NCBI GenBank assembly: GCA_041394185.1
Contig: JAWKIQ010000002.1
Location: forward strand, 868,001 to 932,000
Direction of reading: 5' to 3'
Origin: Acidimicrobiales bacterium
GTDB taxonomy: Bacteria; Actinomycetota; Acidimicrobiia; Acidimicrobiales; Poriferisodalaceae
DNA: 64,000 nt
The notes below the pieces were generated by a model. The model saw only the letters and a list, made by a program, of their open reading frames with translations. It ran no database searches and was not told the DNA's origin. Positions 35,262 through 43,446 of this stretch are shown here, piece after piece; the first letter of the stretch is position 1, and every line of letters starts with the position of its first letter. Position numbers and translations under genes: made by a program.

Positions 35262-36098
35262 ATGCCCGTCAAAATCGTCACAGACAGCTCGTGTGATCTC
35301 CCAGACGACCTCCTCGAAGAACTGGATATTTCGATCGTTCCCCTGACGGTGCGGTTCGGCGATGAGGAGTTCGTCGACCGCGTCGAGTTGAAGACCGACG
35401 AGTTCTGGCGGCGGTCGAAGGCGTCGAGCGTGCTTCCCGAGACGGCCGCGCCGTCGCCGGGTGCCTTCGAGACCGCTTACCGCGGCGCCAAGGCCAACGG
35501 CTACGACGCTGTTGTGGTCATCAACCTGTCCGGCGAGCTGTCGGCGACCATCCAGGCTGCCGACGCTGCGGCCCGAGCCGTAGCCGACGACATAACGGTC
35601 GAGGTGGTGGACAGTCGTACGGTCAGCATGGGCTTGGGATCTCTGGTTCTTCGCGCCGCTCGGCTGGCCAAGGGCGGGGCCGATGCCTCCGACATCGCAG
35701 CACAGATCAGGGACGCGGCGGCGCGAACCCGCATGGTCGCCGCCCTGGACACCCTCGAGAACCTGAAGAAGGGTGGCCGCATCGGGGGCGCGGCCTCGAT
35801 GCTGGGAAGCCTGCTGTCGATCAAGCCGATAATCGAGGTCATCGACGGCAAGGTCGAGTCGAACTCGAAGCAGCGCACCCGGGCCAAGGCTCTGCAGTTC
35901 CTGGTCGACTCGGTCGCCAAAGCCGGCGAGGTCGAGAACCTGGCGGTCATGCACGCCCAGTGCGACGATCTCGAAAGTTTCTTGTCGAAGCTGCGGGAGA
36001 GCTACGACGGCGAAATCGTGGTCGGTGAGATCGGCGCGGTCATCGGAGCCCACGCCGGTATTGGTGCGATCGGTTTCACCTACCAGGTACCGGCCTGA
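35262..36098 (+). CDS. DegV-family fatty-acid-binding protein
   Basis: The 278-residue protein shows the DegV fold: VKIVTDSSCDLP at the start, VVVINLSGELSATIQAA, VDSRTVSMGLG and the GRIGGAASMLGSLLSIKPI loop. DegV/FakB proteins present fatty acids to a FakA-type kinase; no fakA is seen here. The ribosome binding site is AACGAGGAACA. It lies between murJ and the pseudokinase gene, five bases before the latter's ATG. Confidence 0.9.
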   Translation: MPVKIVTDSSCDLPDDLLEELDISIVPLTVRFGDEEFVDRVELKTDEFWRRSKASSVLPETAAPSPGAFETAYRGAKANGYDAVVVINLSGELSATIQAADAAARAVADDITVEVVDSRTVSMGLGSLVLRAARLAKGGADASDIAAQIRDAAARTRMVAALDTLENLKKGGRIGGAASMLGSLLSIKPIIEVIDGKVESNSKQRTRAKALQFLVDSVAKAGEVENLAVMHAQCDDLESFLSKLRESYDGEIVVGEIGAVIGAHAGIGAIGFTYQVPA

Positions 36099-36102
36099 AC
36101 GC

Positions 36103-37494
36103 ATGCCCACTGGGTCTGATCGATCGCTGCTCGGCGACCGATACCGGCTCGATGCGAGAGTCGGCATCGGACGGCTCACCGAGTCTTGGAGTGGCTACGA
36201 CACCCGGCTTGACCGCGACGTAACCATCCGAATCGTCAGACCAGATCTGAACTCTGACCGCGAGCTGGTGGCGCGACTGGCGTCTCGATTGCGCGAAGCC
36301 TCACGTCTGGAACTGGCGGGCCTGGCGCGCATCTACGACATGATCGACGGCGAGCTGGTGGCGGTGGTCACCGAACCTGCCGACGGGCCGGACCTGCGAA
36401 GCCGCATCGTGGCCGACGGCCCCGTCACGCCCGAGATCGCTGTGGGTTATGCCCGCGACCTGGCAGCAACACTGGAAGAGCTGCATTCACGCGGCGTGTC
36501 TCACGGTGGAATGACGTCCGCCGGTGTCGCATGGGGAGCCGACGGCCGCCTGATGATCACCGACCTCGGCACCGGGGGCGAGGCTGATGCGGTCGGAGAC
36601 GAAACCGTCAACGGCGATGTGATCGCGCTTGCGTCGGTCGTGCACGAGATGGTCACTGGCAAAGCACCCCACCGCAGCGGCGGCCGTCTCGAGTGCGACC
36701 CCTCGGTACCCGTTGAACTTGCCGGCTGTTTGCACGATGCCCTGTCGGGCCCCGGGTTCGCCAGCCCGACGGCGTTGGCCGAAGCGCTTGGCACGGCAAA
36801 GAGCGACGATGCTCGGCCGGTCACACTTCGCACCACCGAGAGGCGGTGGCTGGTGCCTGCCATGATGATCGTTGGCATAGGCATTTTGTTGGCCACCGTG
36901 GGATCACTGCTGAGCCGCACCGAGGCCGGACGCAACATCATCGAAGGCGCACGCGACGTCGTCGGCCTGCCTGCGGCCACCACGACCACCCCCTCCACGA
37001 CCTCGGATCTGCCGCTGATAACCACCACCACCCTTCCCCCAGCCGATGTCGCCATAGTGCAGGTCGTCGATTTCGATCCCGAAGGCGATGACAGACAAGA
37101 GAGCCCGCGGCGATTGGTGCTGATAAACGACGGAGATCCGTCGAGAGGTTGGCAGACCGAGCGCTACAACTCACCCGAGTTCGGCAATCTGAAGACAGGG
37201 GTAGGACTGATAGTCGACGTCGAGCCAGTGTTGAGGTTCGAGGAGATCGCAGTTCGAAGCCCATCGAGGGGATGGGCGATGGAGTTGTACATCTCCGACG
37301 AGCCTTCGGCGGTCGTAGACGACTGGGGTGAGCCGGTTGCGACGGCTACAAACATCACGGGCGACGTGGTCTTCGACGACCTAGAGCAGGGAGGACGTTC
37401 GTTGTTGATCTGGATCACTCGACTCGACGCCGAGCCCGAACACCGTGTCGTAGTGACAGACATCGAGGTTGCCGGCGTTCCGGTCGGCGCCTGA
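36103..37494 (+). CDS. Membrane pseudokinase with extracellular domain (unfused MviN-type module)
   Basis: The 463-residue protein has a kinase-like domain (about 8 to 235) lacking every catalytic residue: the VAIK lysine is Arg (VTIRIV), the HRDxKxxN loop reads SHGGMTSAG and DFG reads DLG. A membrane helix (about 247 to 268) and a Thr/Pro stalk follow. A roughly 150-residue outside domain (SPRRLVLINDGDPSRGWQTE, ...) resembles discoidin/carbohydrate-binding folds. In mycobacteria the same pseudokinase-helix-outside domain is fused to MurJ and, when phosphorylated, recruits FhaA; here it stands alone after murJ and DegV. It probably regulates MurJ in trans. Confidence 0.85.
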   Translation: MPTGSDRSLLGDRYRLDARVGIGRLTESWSGYDTRLDRDVTIRIVRPDLNSDRELVARLASRLREASRLELAGLARIYDMIDGELVAVVTEPADGPDLRSRIVADGPVTPEIAVGYARDLAATLEELHSRGVSHGGMTSAGVAWGADGRLMITDLGTGGEADAVGDETVNGDVIALASVVHEMVTGKAPHRSGGRLECDPSVPVELAGCLHDALSGPGFASPTALAEALGTAKSDDARPVTLRTTERRWLVPAMMIVGIGILLATVGSLLSRTEAGRNIIEGARDVVGLPAATTTTPSTTSDLPLITTTTLPPADVAIVQVVDFDPEGDDRQESPRRLVLINDGDPSRGWQTERYNSPEFGNLKTGVGLIVDVEPVLRFEEIAVRSPSRGWAMELYISDEPSAVVDDWGEPVATATNITGDVVFDDLEQGGRSLLIWITRLDAEPEHRVVVTDIEVAGVPVGA

Positions 37495-37560
37495 GATCGT
37501 GTTCTGCCAACAGGTGATCGCCAATCGAGCGACGTTGCTGCGCGCTGTACCCTGACGCCG

Positions 37561-38124
37561 ATGGTCGACGACGAGGAGCTGGTGCGACAGGCGCGTGGTG
37601 GTGACCGCCGCGCCCTCGAGACCCTGCTTCGTCGACACCATGATCGGCTGTACGCAATCTGTCGGCGCATAGCCGGCAACGACGCAGATGCAGCCGATGC
37701 CACTCAGGATGCGCTCATAACCATCGTTCGTCGACTCGACTCGTTCGACGGCAGGTCGAAGTTCTCGACGTGGTCCTACCGGGTTGCGACAAACGCCTGC
37801 CTCGACGAGCTCAGGAGACGCAGGCGCCGCCCCGATCCGACCGAATTCGACGACCGCGACTCTCCTGCCATTGGCGATGACTTTGTTTCGCGCCATGCGA
37901 TGTCCGACGAGATCGGCCGAGCCCTCGATTCGATTCCCGAAGACTTCCGTTTGCCGGTGGTGATGCGAGACATCGACGACCTCGACTACGCGGAGATCGC
38001 GGAACTGCTCGGCGTCCCTGTCGGAACCATCAAGTCACGGATTTCAAGAGGTCGGGCGATGTTGGCCAACAAGCTCGGAACCGCTGCACCCCCCACCGAC
38101 GTCCAACCTGGTGATCATGGCTGA
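37561..38124 (+). CDS. ECF RNA polymerase sigma factor, SigM-like
   Basis: The 187-residue factor has region 2 (LVRQARGGDRRALETLLRRH, ADAADATQDALITIV, FSTWSYRVATNACLDELRRR) and region 4 (RLPVVMRDIDDLDYAEIAE, PVGTIKSRISRGRAML). It sits where mycobacteria encode sigM, after the murJ cluster and before trx. The anti-sigma gene overlaps its end by eight bases. Its region 4 is very like that of the partial factor at 1..288. Confidence 0.92.
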   Translation: MVDDEELVRQARGGDRRALETLLRRHHDRLYAICRRIAGNDADAADATQDALITIVRRLDSFDGRSKFSTWSYRVATNACLDELRRRRRRPDPTEFDDRDSPAIGDDFVSRHAMSDEIGRALDSIPEDFRLPVVMRDIDDLDYAEIAELLGVPVGTIKSRISRGRAMLANKLGTAAPPTDVQPGDHG

Positions 38125-38995
38125 ATTGCACGACGACGAGATTCTGAGCGCGGCGCTCGATGGCGAGCCCGACGCCCTGAGGGCGATCGAGAGTCGCTCA
38201 GATCTTCGCGCCCGTCTCGAAGACATGGACCAGGCCAGGCAGTTGGTGCGCGGACATCGGTTCGAGGTGCCAGACGAGGTTCGCGAAGCCAACGTCTCGG
38301 CGGCGCTCGCAGCCTTCGATGAGCAATTGGGCGTCACCTCTATAGAGGCCGGCTATCAGGGTGACGAGGCCGCAGCGGTGACTCCGATATCGCGTGCCCG
38401 AAGCGCCAAACGCACCAGCAGGGCTCCGTTCGCAATTGGCTCCGCCGCGGCGGTCGTGGTCGCTGCCGTTGTCGGATTCTCGATGCTGCGAGGTGGCGAC
38501 GCTCTCGACACTGCCAGCGACTCCGCGACCGACGCCAGCACAACCGAGCTGTCAGATGCGGCATCCAGCGCACCCGCTGGGTCCGCCGATGACGCCCTGG
38601 CCCCAGAACAAGGCCTTGCTTTGGACGAGGCCGGCGCGGCCGGAGCCGATGCACAGATGGCTACGACCGCCGACGACACCGGCGAAGTCGCCAAGGTCGA
38701 GTCGGCCGATGGCGACTCCGAAGATGCGCCAGAGCGGGCGGGGGGCACCGCAACGACCGCGGCGCTGGTGCCGCTGGGCCCGGTCCCCGATCAGTTCGAG
38801 CGCTGCATCGAAGCCTTGGACATACCGGTGAGGCCGTGGATCGGTGGCGCCGTCGAACCCCGGGTCGACGGCACCGGCGCCGACTATGTGTTCGTGACGG
38901 TCGTCGATGACACGGGCGTGGCCTTTTCGGTCGGATTCGTCGCCGAGTCGTGTGAGTTGATCGAGCCGCCGGTATTCGTCGAGCCCCCCGGGTGA
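38117..38995 (+). CDS. Membrane anti-sigma factor of the adjacent ECF sigma
   Basis: Start ATG 38117 overlaps the sigma gene's stop; a GTG at 38111 is also in frame. The 292-residue protein has a cytoplasmic acidic helical start (LHDDEILSAALDGEPDALRAIE, anti-sigma-like but with no HxxxCxxC zinc motif), one membrane helix (about 100 to 122), an Ala/Asp/Ser-rich spacer and a C-terminal outside domain with two cysteines (ERCIEALD, ESCELIE). It would hold the sigma factor at the membrane until an envelope signal arrives. This corresponds to Rv3912 by position. Confidence 0.82.
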   Translation: MAELHDDEILSAALDGEPDALRAIESRSDLRARLEDMDQARQLVRGHRFEVPDEVREANVSAALAAFDEQLGVTSIEAGYQGDEAAAVTPISRARSAKRTSRAPFAIGSAAAVVVAAVVGFSMLRGGDALDTASDSATDASTTELSDAASSAPAGSADDALAPEQGLALDEAGAAGADAQMATTADDTGEVAKVESADGDSEDAPERAGGTATTAALVPLGPVPDQFERCIEALDIPVRPWIGGAVEPRVDGTGADYVFVTVVDDTGVAFSVGFVAESCELIEPPVFVEPPG

Positions 38996-39069
38996 TCCCA
39001 GGGTTGTGAGCTGGTTGCCGACTGGCGCAGGGTCAACATCGGGTGCTCGCGCTGGCTAGTCTGGCCTGC

Positions 39070-39369
39070 ATGTCTAGCGAGACCACGTCCCGCACCTCCG
39101 AACTGAGCGTTCAGGCGACCGACAAGCTCGTCGATCTCGTCGACAAGGTCCGGGTCAACACCACCGGCAGACTCATCACCGTTGCGCGTGCAATCGTCTA
39201 CGGACTCGTGATCTTGGTTGTCGCCATAGTGGCGCTGGTGCTCCTGGTTGTTGGCCTGGTGAGGCTGGTCGACGTGTTGGTGCCTGGCCAGGTTTGGTCG
39301 GCACACCTGCTGCTGGGGGTACTCTTCTGTATCGTCGGGATGGTGCTCTGGCGCATGCGGACCCCCTAG
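39070..39369 (+). CDS. Small membrane protein with two helices, unknown
   Basis: The 99-residue protein starts at ATG 39070. It has an amphipathic N-terminal part (TDKLVDLVDKVRVNTTGRL), a long hydrophobic helix (about 45 to 72) and a second helix (about 78 to 95). It resembles small phage-holin-superfamily-like or DUF1469-type membrane proteins but no firm match can be made. It lies between the anti-sigma gene and trxA. Confidence 0.65.
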   Translation: MSSETTSRTSELSVQATDKLVDLVDKVRVNTTGRLITVARAIVYGLVILVVAIVALVLLVVGLVRLVDVLVPGQVWSAHLLLGVLFCIVGMVLWRMRTP

Positions 39370-39491
39370 TTTGTCGCCAGCTCGCCACGCCGACCGGCAC
39401 GCCCTAGGGCCACCTGTGGGCAGGAATAGTCCTCGCTGGTGTCGGGTTCACACATCCGGGACAGTTCGTGCCCGCATACAAGGAGCTACAG

Positions 39492-39815
39492 ATGGCCGAA
39501 TCCATCGTCAACCTCGACGACGCCACCTTCGACATGACTATTTCGGGGTCTGACAAGCCCGTATTGGTCGATTTTTGGGCCGAGTGGTGTGGTCCCTGCA
39601 AGATGATCGCGCCGATTCTCGAAGAGATCGCAGCCGAAAACGACGGCATAACGATCGCAAAGCTCAACGTCGACGAGAATCCCGATGTCGCGATGCGATT
39701 CCAGGTGATGAGCATCCCGACGATGATTCTGTTCTCCGAGGGCGAGGCCGCCAAGCGCCTTGTAGGTGCCCGCCCCAAGGGCGCCCTGTTGCAGGAGATC
39801 GGAGAATTTCTCTAG
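39492..39815 (+). CDS. trxA: Thioredoxin
   Basis: The ATG at 39492 follows AAGGAG. The 107-residue protein has the redox site WCGPC (DFWAEWCGPCKMI) and cis-Pro loop SIPTMILF. It reduces disulfides in cytosolic proteins. It is equivalent to trxC (Rv3914) of mycobacteria, which also precedes cwlM; no thioredoxin reductase gene lies beside it here. The downstream gene appears to begin within its last codons. Confidence 0.95.
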   Translation: MAESIVNLDDATFDMTISGSDKPVLVDFWAEWCGPCKMIAPILEEIAAENDGITIAKLNVDENPDVAMRFQVMSIPTMILFSEGEAAKRLVGARPKGALLQEIGEFL

Positions 39816-40783
39816 TCCGTGCTTTCGGAGTAGGTAGTCGCGGCGACCACGTTCGCGACCTTCAGCGTCGACTCGCGGGCCTGGGGTACTCCCCTGGGCC
39901 CGCCGATGGTGTTTTTGGCCTGGTCACCAAGCAGGCCGTCGAGGCGTTCCAGGCCGACAAGGGCCTCGACATAGACGGCATCTGTGGCCGCGACACGTGG
40001 AACTCGCTGGTCGACGCTGGTTATCGCCTCGGTGACCGCCTGATCTATCTCACATCTCCGATGCTTCGCGGCGACGATGTCGCCGAACTCCAAAGCCGGC
40101 TCGCACAGTTGGGATTCGACCCGGTGCGCATCGACGGCGTGATGGGTCCCGATACCACCGCTGCTTTGATGGACTTTCAGGCCAACGCCGGCCTGGCGAG
40201 CGACGGAATCTGCGGGCACGAGACGTTGAGGGTTTTTCAGCACCTCACGCCGCGTGCGGGCACGGCGGGATCGATCGTGTCCAGCATTCGCCAACGCGAA
40301 AGGGTCAGACTTGGCCCTCGGAGCCTCGCCGGGCGCAGCATCGTCGTCGGCGAGCCAGGCGGTCTCGACGCGGTCACCGCTGCAGTACGACGCGTGCTGA
40401 TCGACCGCGGTGCCGCCGTGCTCACGACGCACCACCCCGATTGGTCCGCACAAGCCGACCAAGCCAATCGTCTCGATGCCGACGCCTTTGTCGGACTTGT
40501 GTCGAAGGGCGACGAACGCTCCGTGTGCTACTTCGGGTCGGCAGGAATCGAGTCTGCCGCCGGTCGCGAGTTGGCCGGACAAGTGGCATCGAGCCTCCAA
40601 CCGGTGCTGGGGCCCATGGACCTCAGGGCAATGAGGCTGCCGATTCTTCGCGAGACGCGGATGCCGGCGGTCGTGTGCAGGCTGGGTCCCGTGGCCGAAT
40701 TCGTGCCCCGTGGTGCGGCCGTGGCTCGAGCTGTGGTTGAGGGATTGGACACGTGGCTATCGCATCCCTCGGTGGTCGAGTAG
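39806..40783 (+). CDS. CwlM-like protein: two peptidoglycan-binding domains and a degenerate amidase_3 domain
   Basis: Two PG_binding_1 units (GSRGDHVRDLQRRLAGLGY, GDDVAELQSRLAQLGF) are followed by an amidase_3-like domain in which the zinc site is gone. The GHGG histidine position reads GEPGG, the second-histidine segment reads VGLVSKGD, and the catalytic Glu position reads VVCRLG. It therefore cannot be an active amidase. In mycobacteria CwlM, next to trxC, is a phosphorylated regulator of MurA that also contacts MurJ, which fits this neighbourhood. No ATG, GTG, TTG or CTG lies in frame between the trxA stop and the first domain. I used the ATT at 39806, eight bases after GGAG, but the start is unproven. 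Confidence 0.75.
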   Translation: MSLVRAFGVGSRGDHVRDLQRRLAGLGYSPGPADGVFGLVTKQAVEAFQADKGLDIDGICGRDTWNSLVDAGYRLGDRLIYLTSPMLRGDDVAELQSRLAQLGFDPVRIDGVMGPDTTAALMDFQANAGLASDGICGHETLRVFQHLTPRAGTAGSIVSSIRQRERVRLGPRSLAGRSIVVGEPGGLDAVTAAVRRVLIDRGAAVLTTHHPDWSAQADQANRLDADAFVGLVSKGDERSVCYFGSAGIESAAGRELAGQVASSLQPVLGPMDLRAMRLPILRETRMPAVVCRLGPVAEFVPRGAAVARAVVEGLDTWLSHPSVVE

Positions 40784-40828
40784 GCCTAAGGCACCACACA
40801 GGGCGCGAGTCATGATGGATATCAACAG

Positions 40829-40860
40829 TTATCCACAGGCTAGTCCACAGATGTGGACTA
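40829..40860. promoter_or_regulatory. DnaA-box cluster downstream of parB
   Basis: TTATCCACA (40829-40837, perfect), TAGTCCACA (40841-40849) and an inverted TAGTCCACA (40852-40860) lie in the intergenic region between the cwlM-like gene and the convergent parB end. Confidence 0.6.
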
Positions 40861-40910
40861 GTGAAGCCGAACATGAGGGTTGCATACGGCGCGCGAGGGT
40901 CTAGTTGAGA

Positions 40911-41819
40911 CTATGACCCCTGGACGATTCGGTAGATTCGTTCGAGGTCGTCGAGGTCGGCGAAGTCGATGGTGATGCGGCCCTTGCGGCTGCCGGTCTG
41001 TATCCGCACCTTGGTAGACAGGCGCTCGGCCATCAGTTCCTCGAGTTCGAGGAATGCGGCCGGTCGGGTGCTGCCCGGTGGCAGCGTTTCGTGGTCGTCT
41101 TCGCCTGAGCCATCGGACGACTCGTCCGCCTGACGAGCGGCCGCGTCGTTCATCTCACGTGCCAGGGCCTCGGTCGCACGGACGGACAGGTCTTCTTCGA
41201 TGATGCGGCTGGCGAGCAACTCTTGAGCAGCGACACCTTCACAACCCAGGATCGCGCGCGCATGGCCCGCACTCAGCGATCCGGACGCGACGTGGCTCTG
41301 GACACTTGCGGGCAACTGAAGAAGGCGCAGGCTGTTGGTGATGGCAGCCCTGGACTTGCCCATACGAAGGCCGAGTTCTTCATGAGTCAGCCCGAAATCT
41401 TCGAGGAGTTGCTTGTAAGCAGCGGCCTCTTCCAACGGATGAAGATCGTGGCGATGGATGTTCTCGACTACCGCCTGGGCGAGCGAAGACAGGTCGTCGA
41501 CCTCGCGGACGATCGCCGGGATGACATCGAGGCCCGCCCTCTGGGCCGCGCGCCAACGTCGCTCGCCGGCAATGAGCTCGTATCCGCCCTGTCGCTCGCG
41601 CACCAGGATCGGTTGCAGCACCCCGAGCTCGCGAACCGATGCGGTGAGGGCCTCGAGCGCATCCTCATCGAAGTGTTCGCGCGGCTGATACTGATTCGGA
41701 ACTATGTTGCGGAGCGGGATCTCTCTGTACGCTCCTGCTGCCTCTGCCGTGGCCGAGACTACGTCTGCTCCGGGAATCAACGCACCGAGGCCCTTCCCCA
41801 GCCCTCCCTGCCTCACCAT
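40911..41819 (-). CDS. parB: Chromosome-partitioning protein ParB
   Basis: The 302-residue protein starts at ATG 41819, nine bases after GGAGG. It has LGKGLGALI at the N terminus, the CTP-binding/ParB box with ERRWRAAQRAGLDVIPAIV and ENIHRHDLHPLEEA, the HTH (LGLRMGKSRAAITNSLRLL) that reads parS, and a C-terminal dimerisation domain. It spreads from the parS sites at 42729 and 42777 and works with ParA to separate origins. It is 39 bases after parA. Confidence 0.96.
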   Translation of the reverse strand: MVRQGGLGKGLGALIPGADVVSATAEAAGAYREIPLRNIVPNQYQPREHFDEDALEALTASVRELGVLQPILVRERQGGYELIAGERRWRAAQRAGLDVIPAIVREVDDLSSLAQAVVENIHRHDLHPLEEAAAYKQLLEDFGLTHEELGLRMGKSRAAITNSLRLLQLPASVQSHVASGSLSAGHARAILGCEGVAAQELLASRIIEEDLSVRATEALAREMNDAAARQADESSDGSGEDDHETLPPGSTRPAAFLELEELMAERLSTKVRIQTGSRKGRITIDFADLDDLERIYRIVQGS

Positions 41820-41858
41820 TGGCACAAACCTCCAGCTTCGACCGCGTTCACTCGACCA

Positions 41859-42626
41859 TCACGGTGCTGCATCAACAACCTCCTTGGCGAGTTCGCGATA
41901 TGCGATAGCGCCTCGGCTGACCGGGTCGAACACGGTGATTGGCTGCCCAAAGGACGGCGCCTCGGACAATCGCACGGTTCGGGGGACAACCGTTCTACAC
42001 ACCTTGTCGGCGAAGTGGTTCCTGACTTCAGTTGCCACCTGCTCGGCCAGCTTCGTGCGCGCGTCGTACATGACCAGAACGATCGCCGAAATGACCAGGT
42101 CGGGATTGAGACTTTGTTGTATGAGACTCACGTTGCCCAGCAACTGGCCCAGTCCTTCGAGCGCGTAGTACTCGCACTGGATTGGTATGAGGATCTCAGT
42201 TGCGGCGACCAAAGCGTTCACCGTTAGGAGGCCCAGTGACGGGGGGCAGTCGATGAACACAAAGTCGAATTCGTCTGCGGCCCCATCGATAGCCTGCTTG
42301 AGACGGAGCTCGCGAGAGAACATCGGCACCAGCTCGATCTCCGCGCCTGCGAGGTCAAGGGATGCGGGCGCGACGAACAGGTGACGAACCGACGTTCCTT
42401 CGATGCAGTCCTCCAAGTCGACCGAACCCATCAAGACCTCGTACATCGACCCGTCGAGTGTTCGAGGGTCTACGCCGACTCCCGTTGTGGCATTTCCCTG
42501 CGGATCGAGGTCGACCAGAAGTACCCGATACCCGATCTCGGCCAACGCCGCAGACAAGTTGACCGATGTGGTCGTCTTCCCGACGCCACCCTTCTGGTTG
42601 GCGATCGCGATGACGCGAGCTGCCAT
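41859..42626 (-). CDS. parA: Chromosome-partitioning ATPase ParA
   Basis: The 255-residue protein (ATG 42626, GAAGGA upstream) has the deviant Walker A KGGVGKTTTSVNLSAAL, VLLVDLDPQGNATTG and FIDCPPSLGLLTVNAL. It drives ParB-parS movement. It forms an operon with parB and is preceded by two parS sites. Confidence 0.96.
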   Translation of the reverse strand: MAARVIAIANQKGGVGKTTTSVNLSAALAEIGYRVLLVDLDPQGNATTGVGVDPRTLDGSMYEVLMGSVDLEDCIEGTSVRHLFVAPASLDLAGAEIELVPMFSRELRLKQAIDGAADEFDFVFIDCPPSLGLLTVNALVAATEILIPIQCEYYALEGLGQLLGNVSLIQQSLNPDLVISAIVLVMYDARTKLAEQVATEVRNHFADKVCRTVVPRTVRLSEAPSFGQPITVFDPVSRGAIAYRELAKEVVDAAP

Positions 42627-42728
42627 AAGGCGATTCCTTCCGGCGAACATTGGTGCACTGAAGATCAGCACCGTACCGACAAAGGGTGCCGAAGCGGCGG
42701 CGTCAGGTCAAGGAATCGAGTTGGCCGA

Positions 42729-42742
42729 GTTTCACGTGAAAC
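42729..42742. promoter_or_regulatory. parS site 1
   Basis: GTTTCACGTGAAAC, a perfect match to the bacterial parS palindrome, between rsmG and parA. Confidence 0.95.
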
Positions 42743-42776
42743 ATGCCAGGCCGGGCTCCCAGGCCCTCAAGTGAAA

Positions 42777-42790
42777 GTTTCACGTGAAAC
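42777..42790. promoter_or_regulatory. parS site 2
   Basis: A second perfect GTTTCACGTGAAAC, centred 48 bases from the first. Both are followed by A (GAAACA), as in the extended 16-base consensus. Confidence 0.95.
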
Positions 42791-42826
42791 ATCGTCGGTT
42801 CTGGCCGCCACCCGAGGAGCGGCACA

Positions 42827-43441
42827 TCAGCTCCAGAGGGGCTTACGAGCCGGAACCCCGGCACGCCGAGGGAAGCGTTCGTCGGTGGGCGTGGTCTTCT
42901 CGAAGATCGAGAGTTTGGTATGACCATCGTGCTCGAGTTCCGACAGACCCAGCGCTGTGAGGCCGTCCTCGGGCCAGGACCGGCCGGTCGGAGGGTCCGA
43001 CACGATCACAAGACCTCCCACGCGCACCAACGGCGCCGCACACTCGACAGTCGCTGCCGCAGGACCAAAGCTGCGGGCCACCACACAATCTGCCCGCTCG
43101 CGCAATTCATCACGTCTGGCCACTATCTCGGCCTCCCCCACCACCACGTCGACAAGATCGCCGACGCCGAGCTCGGCCACACAGGATCGCAGAAAGGCAC
43201 ATCTTCGTTGTGAACGGTCGACCAGCACAACACGAGTCCATGCCGGCTCGAGAAGAGCCAGCAGTCCCGGCACCCCACCACCAGAACCGAGATCCAGAAC
43301 GGTCCCGCCCCCGACCCGCAGTGCTGCCCCCAGTAGTTCGAGAGCGTGTGCTGCGTGATCGCCGACGGGACCGTCTCCGAGAAACCCCAAGTGCCTAGAG
43401 CGCTCGAGTTGATCAAGAACCTCCCCGAGGGATGGTCTCAC
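42827..43441 (-). CDS. rsmG: 16S rRNA (guanine-N7) methyltransferase RsmG
   Basis: The 204-residue protein starts at GTG 43441, five bases after jag. It has the SAM motif VLDLGSGGGVPGLLAL, VVLVDRSQRRCAFL and VVARSFGPAA. It methylates G527 (E. coli numbering) of 16S rRNA. It is the last gene of the rpmH-rnpA-yidD-yidC-jag-rsmG run. Confidence 0.93.
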   Translation of the reverse strand: MRPSLGEVLDQLERSRHLGFLGDGPVGDHAAHALELLGAALRVGGGTVLDLGSGGGVPGLLALLEPAWTRVVLVDRSQRRCAFLRSCVAELGVGDLVDVVVGEAEIVARRDELRERADCVVARSFGPAAATVECAAPLVRVGGLVIVSDPPTGRSWPEDGLTALGLSELEHDGHTKLSIFEKTTPTDERFPRRAGVPARKPLWS

Positions 43442-43446
43442 TTCGA

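Noticed and set aside
39780..39840. Programmed frameshift joining trxA to the CwlM-like gene
   Set aside because: The needed -1 slip has no X-XXY-YYZ heptamer; an ATT start with good ribosome-binding spacing explains the layout more simply.
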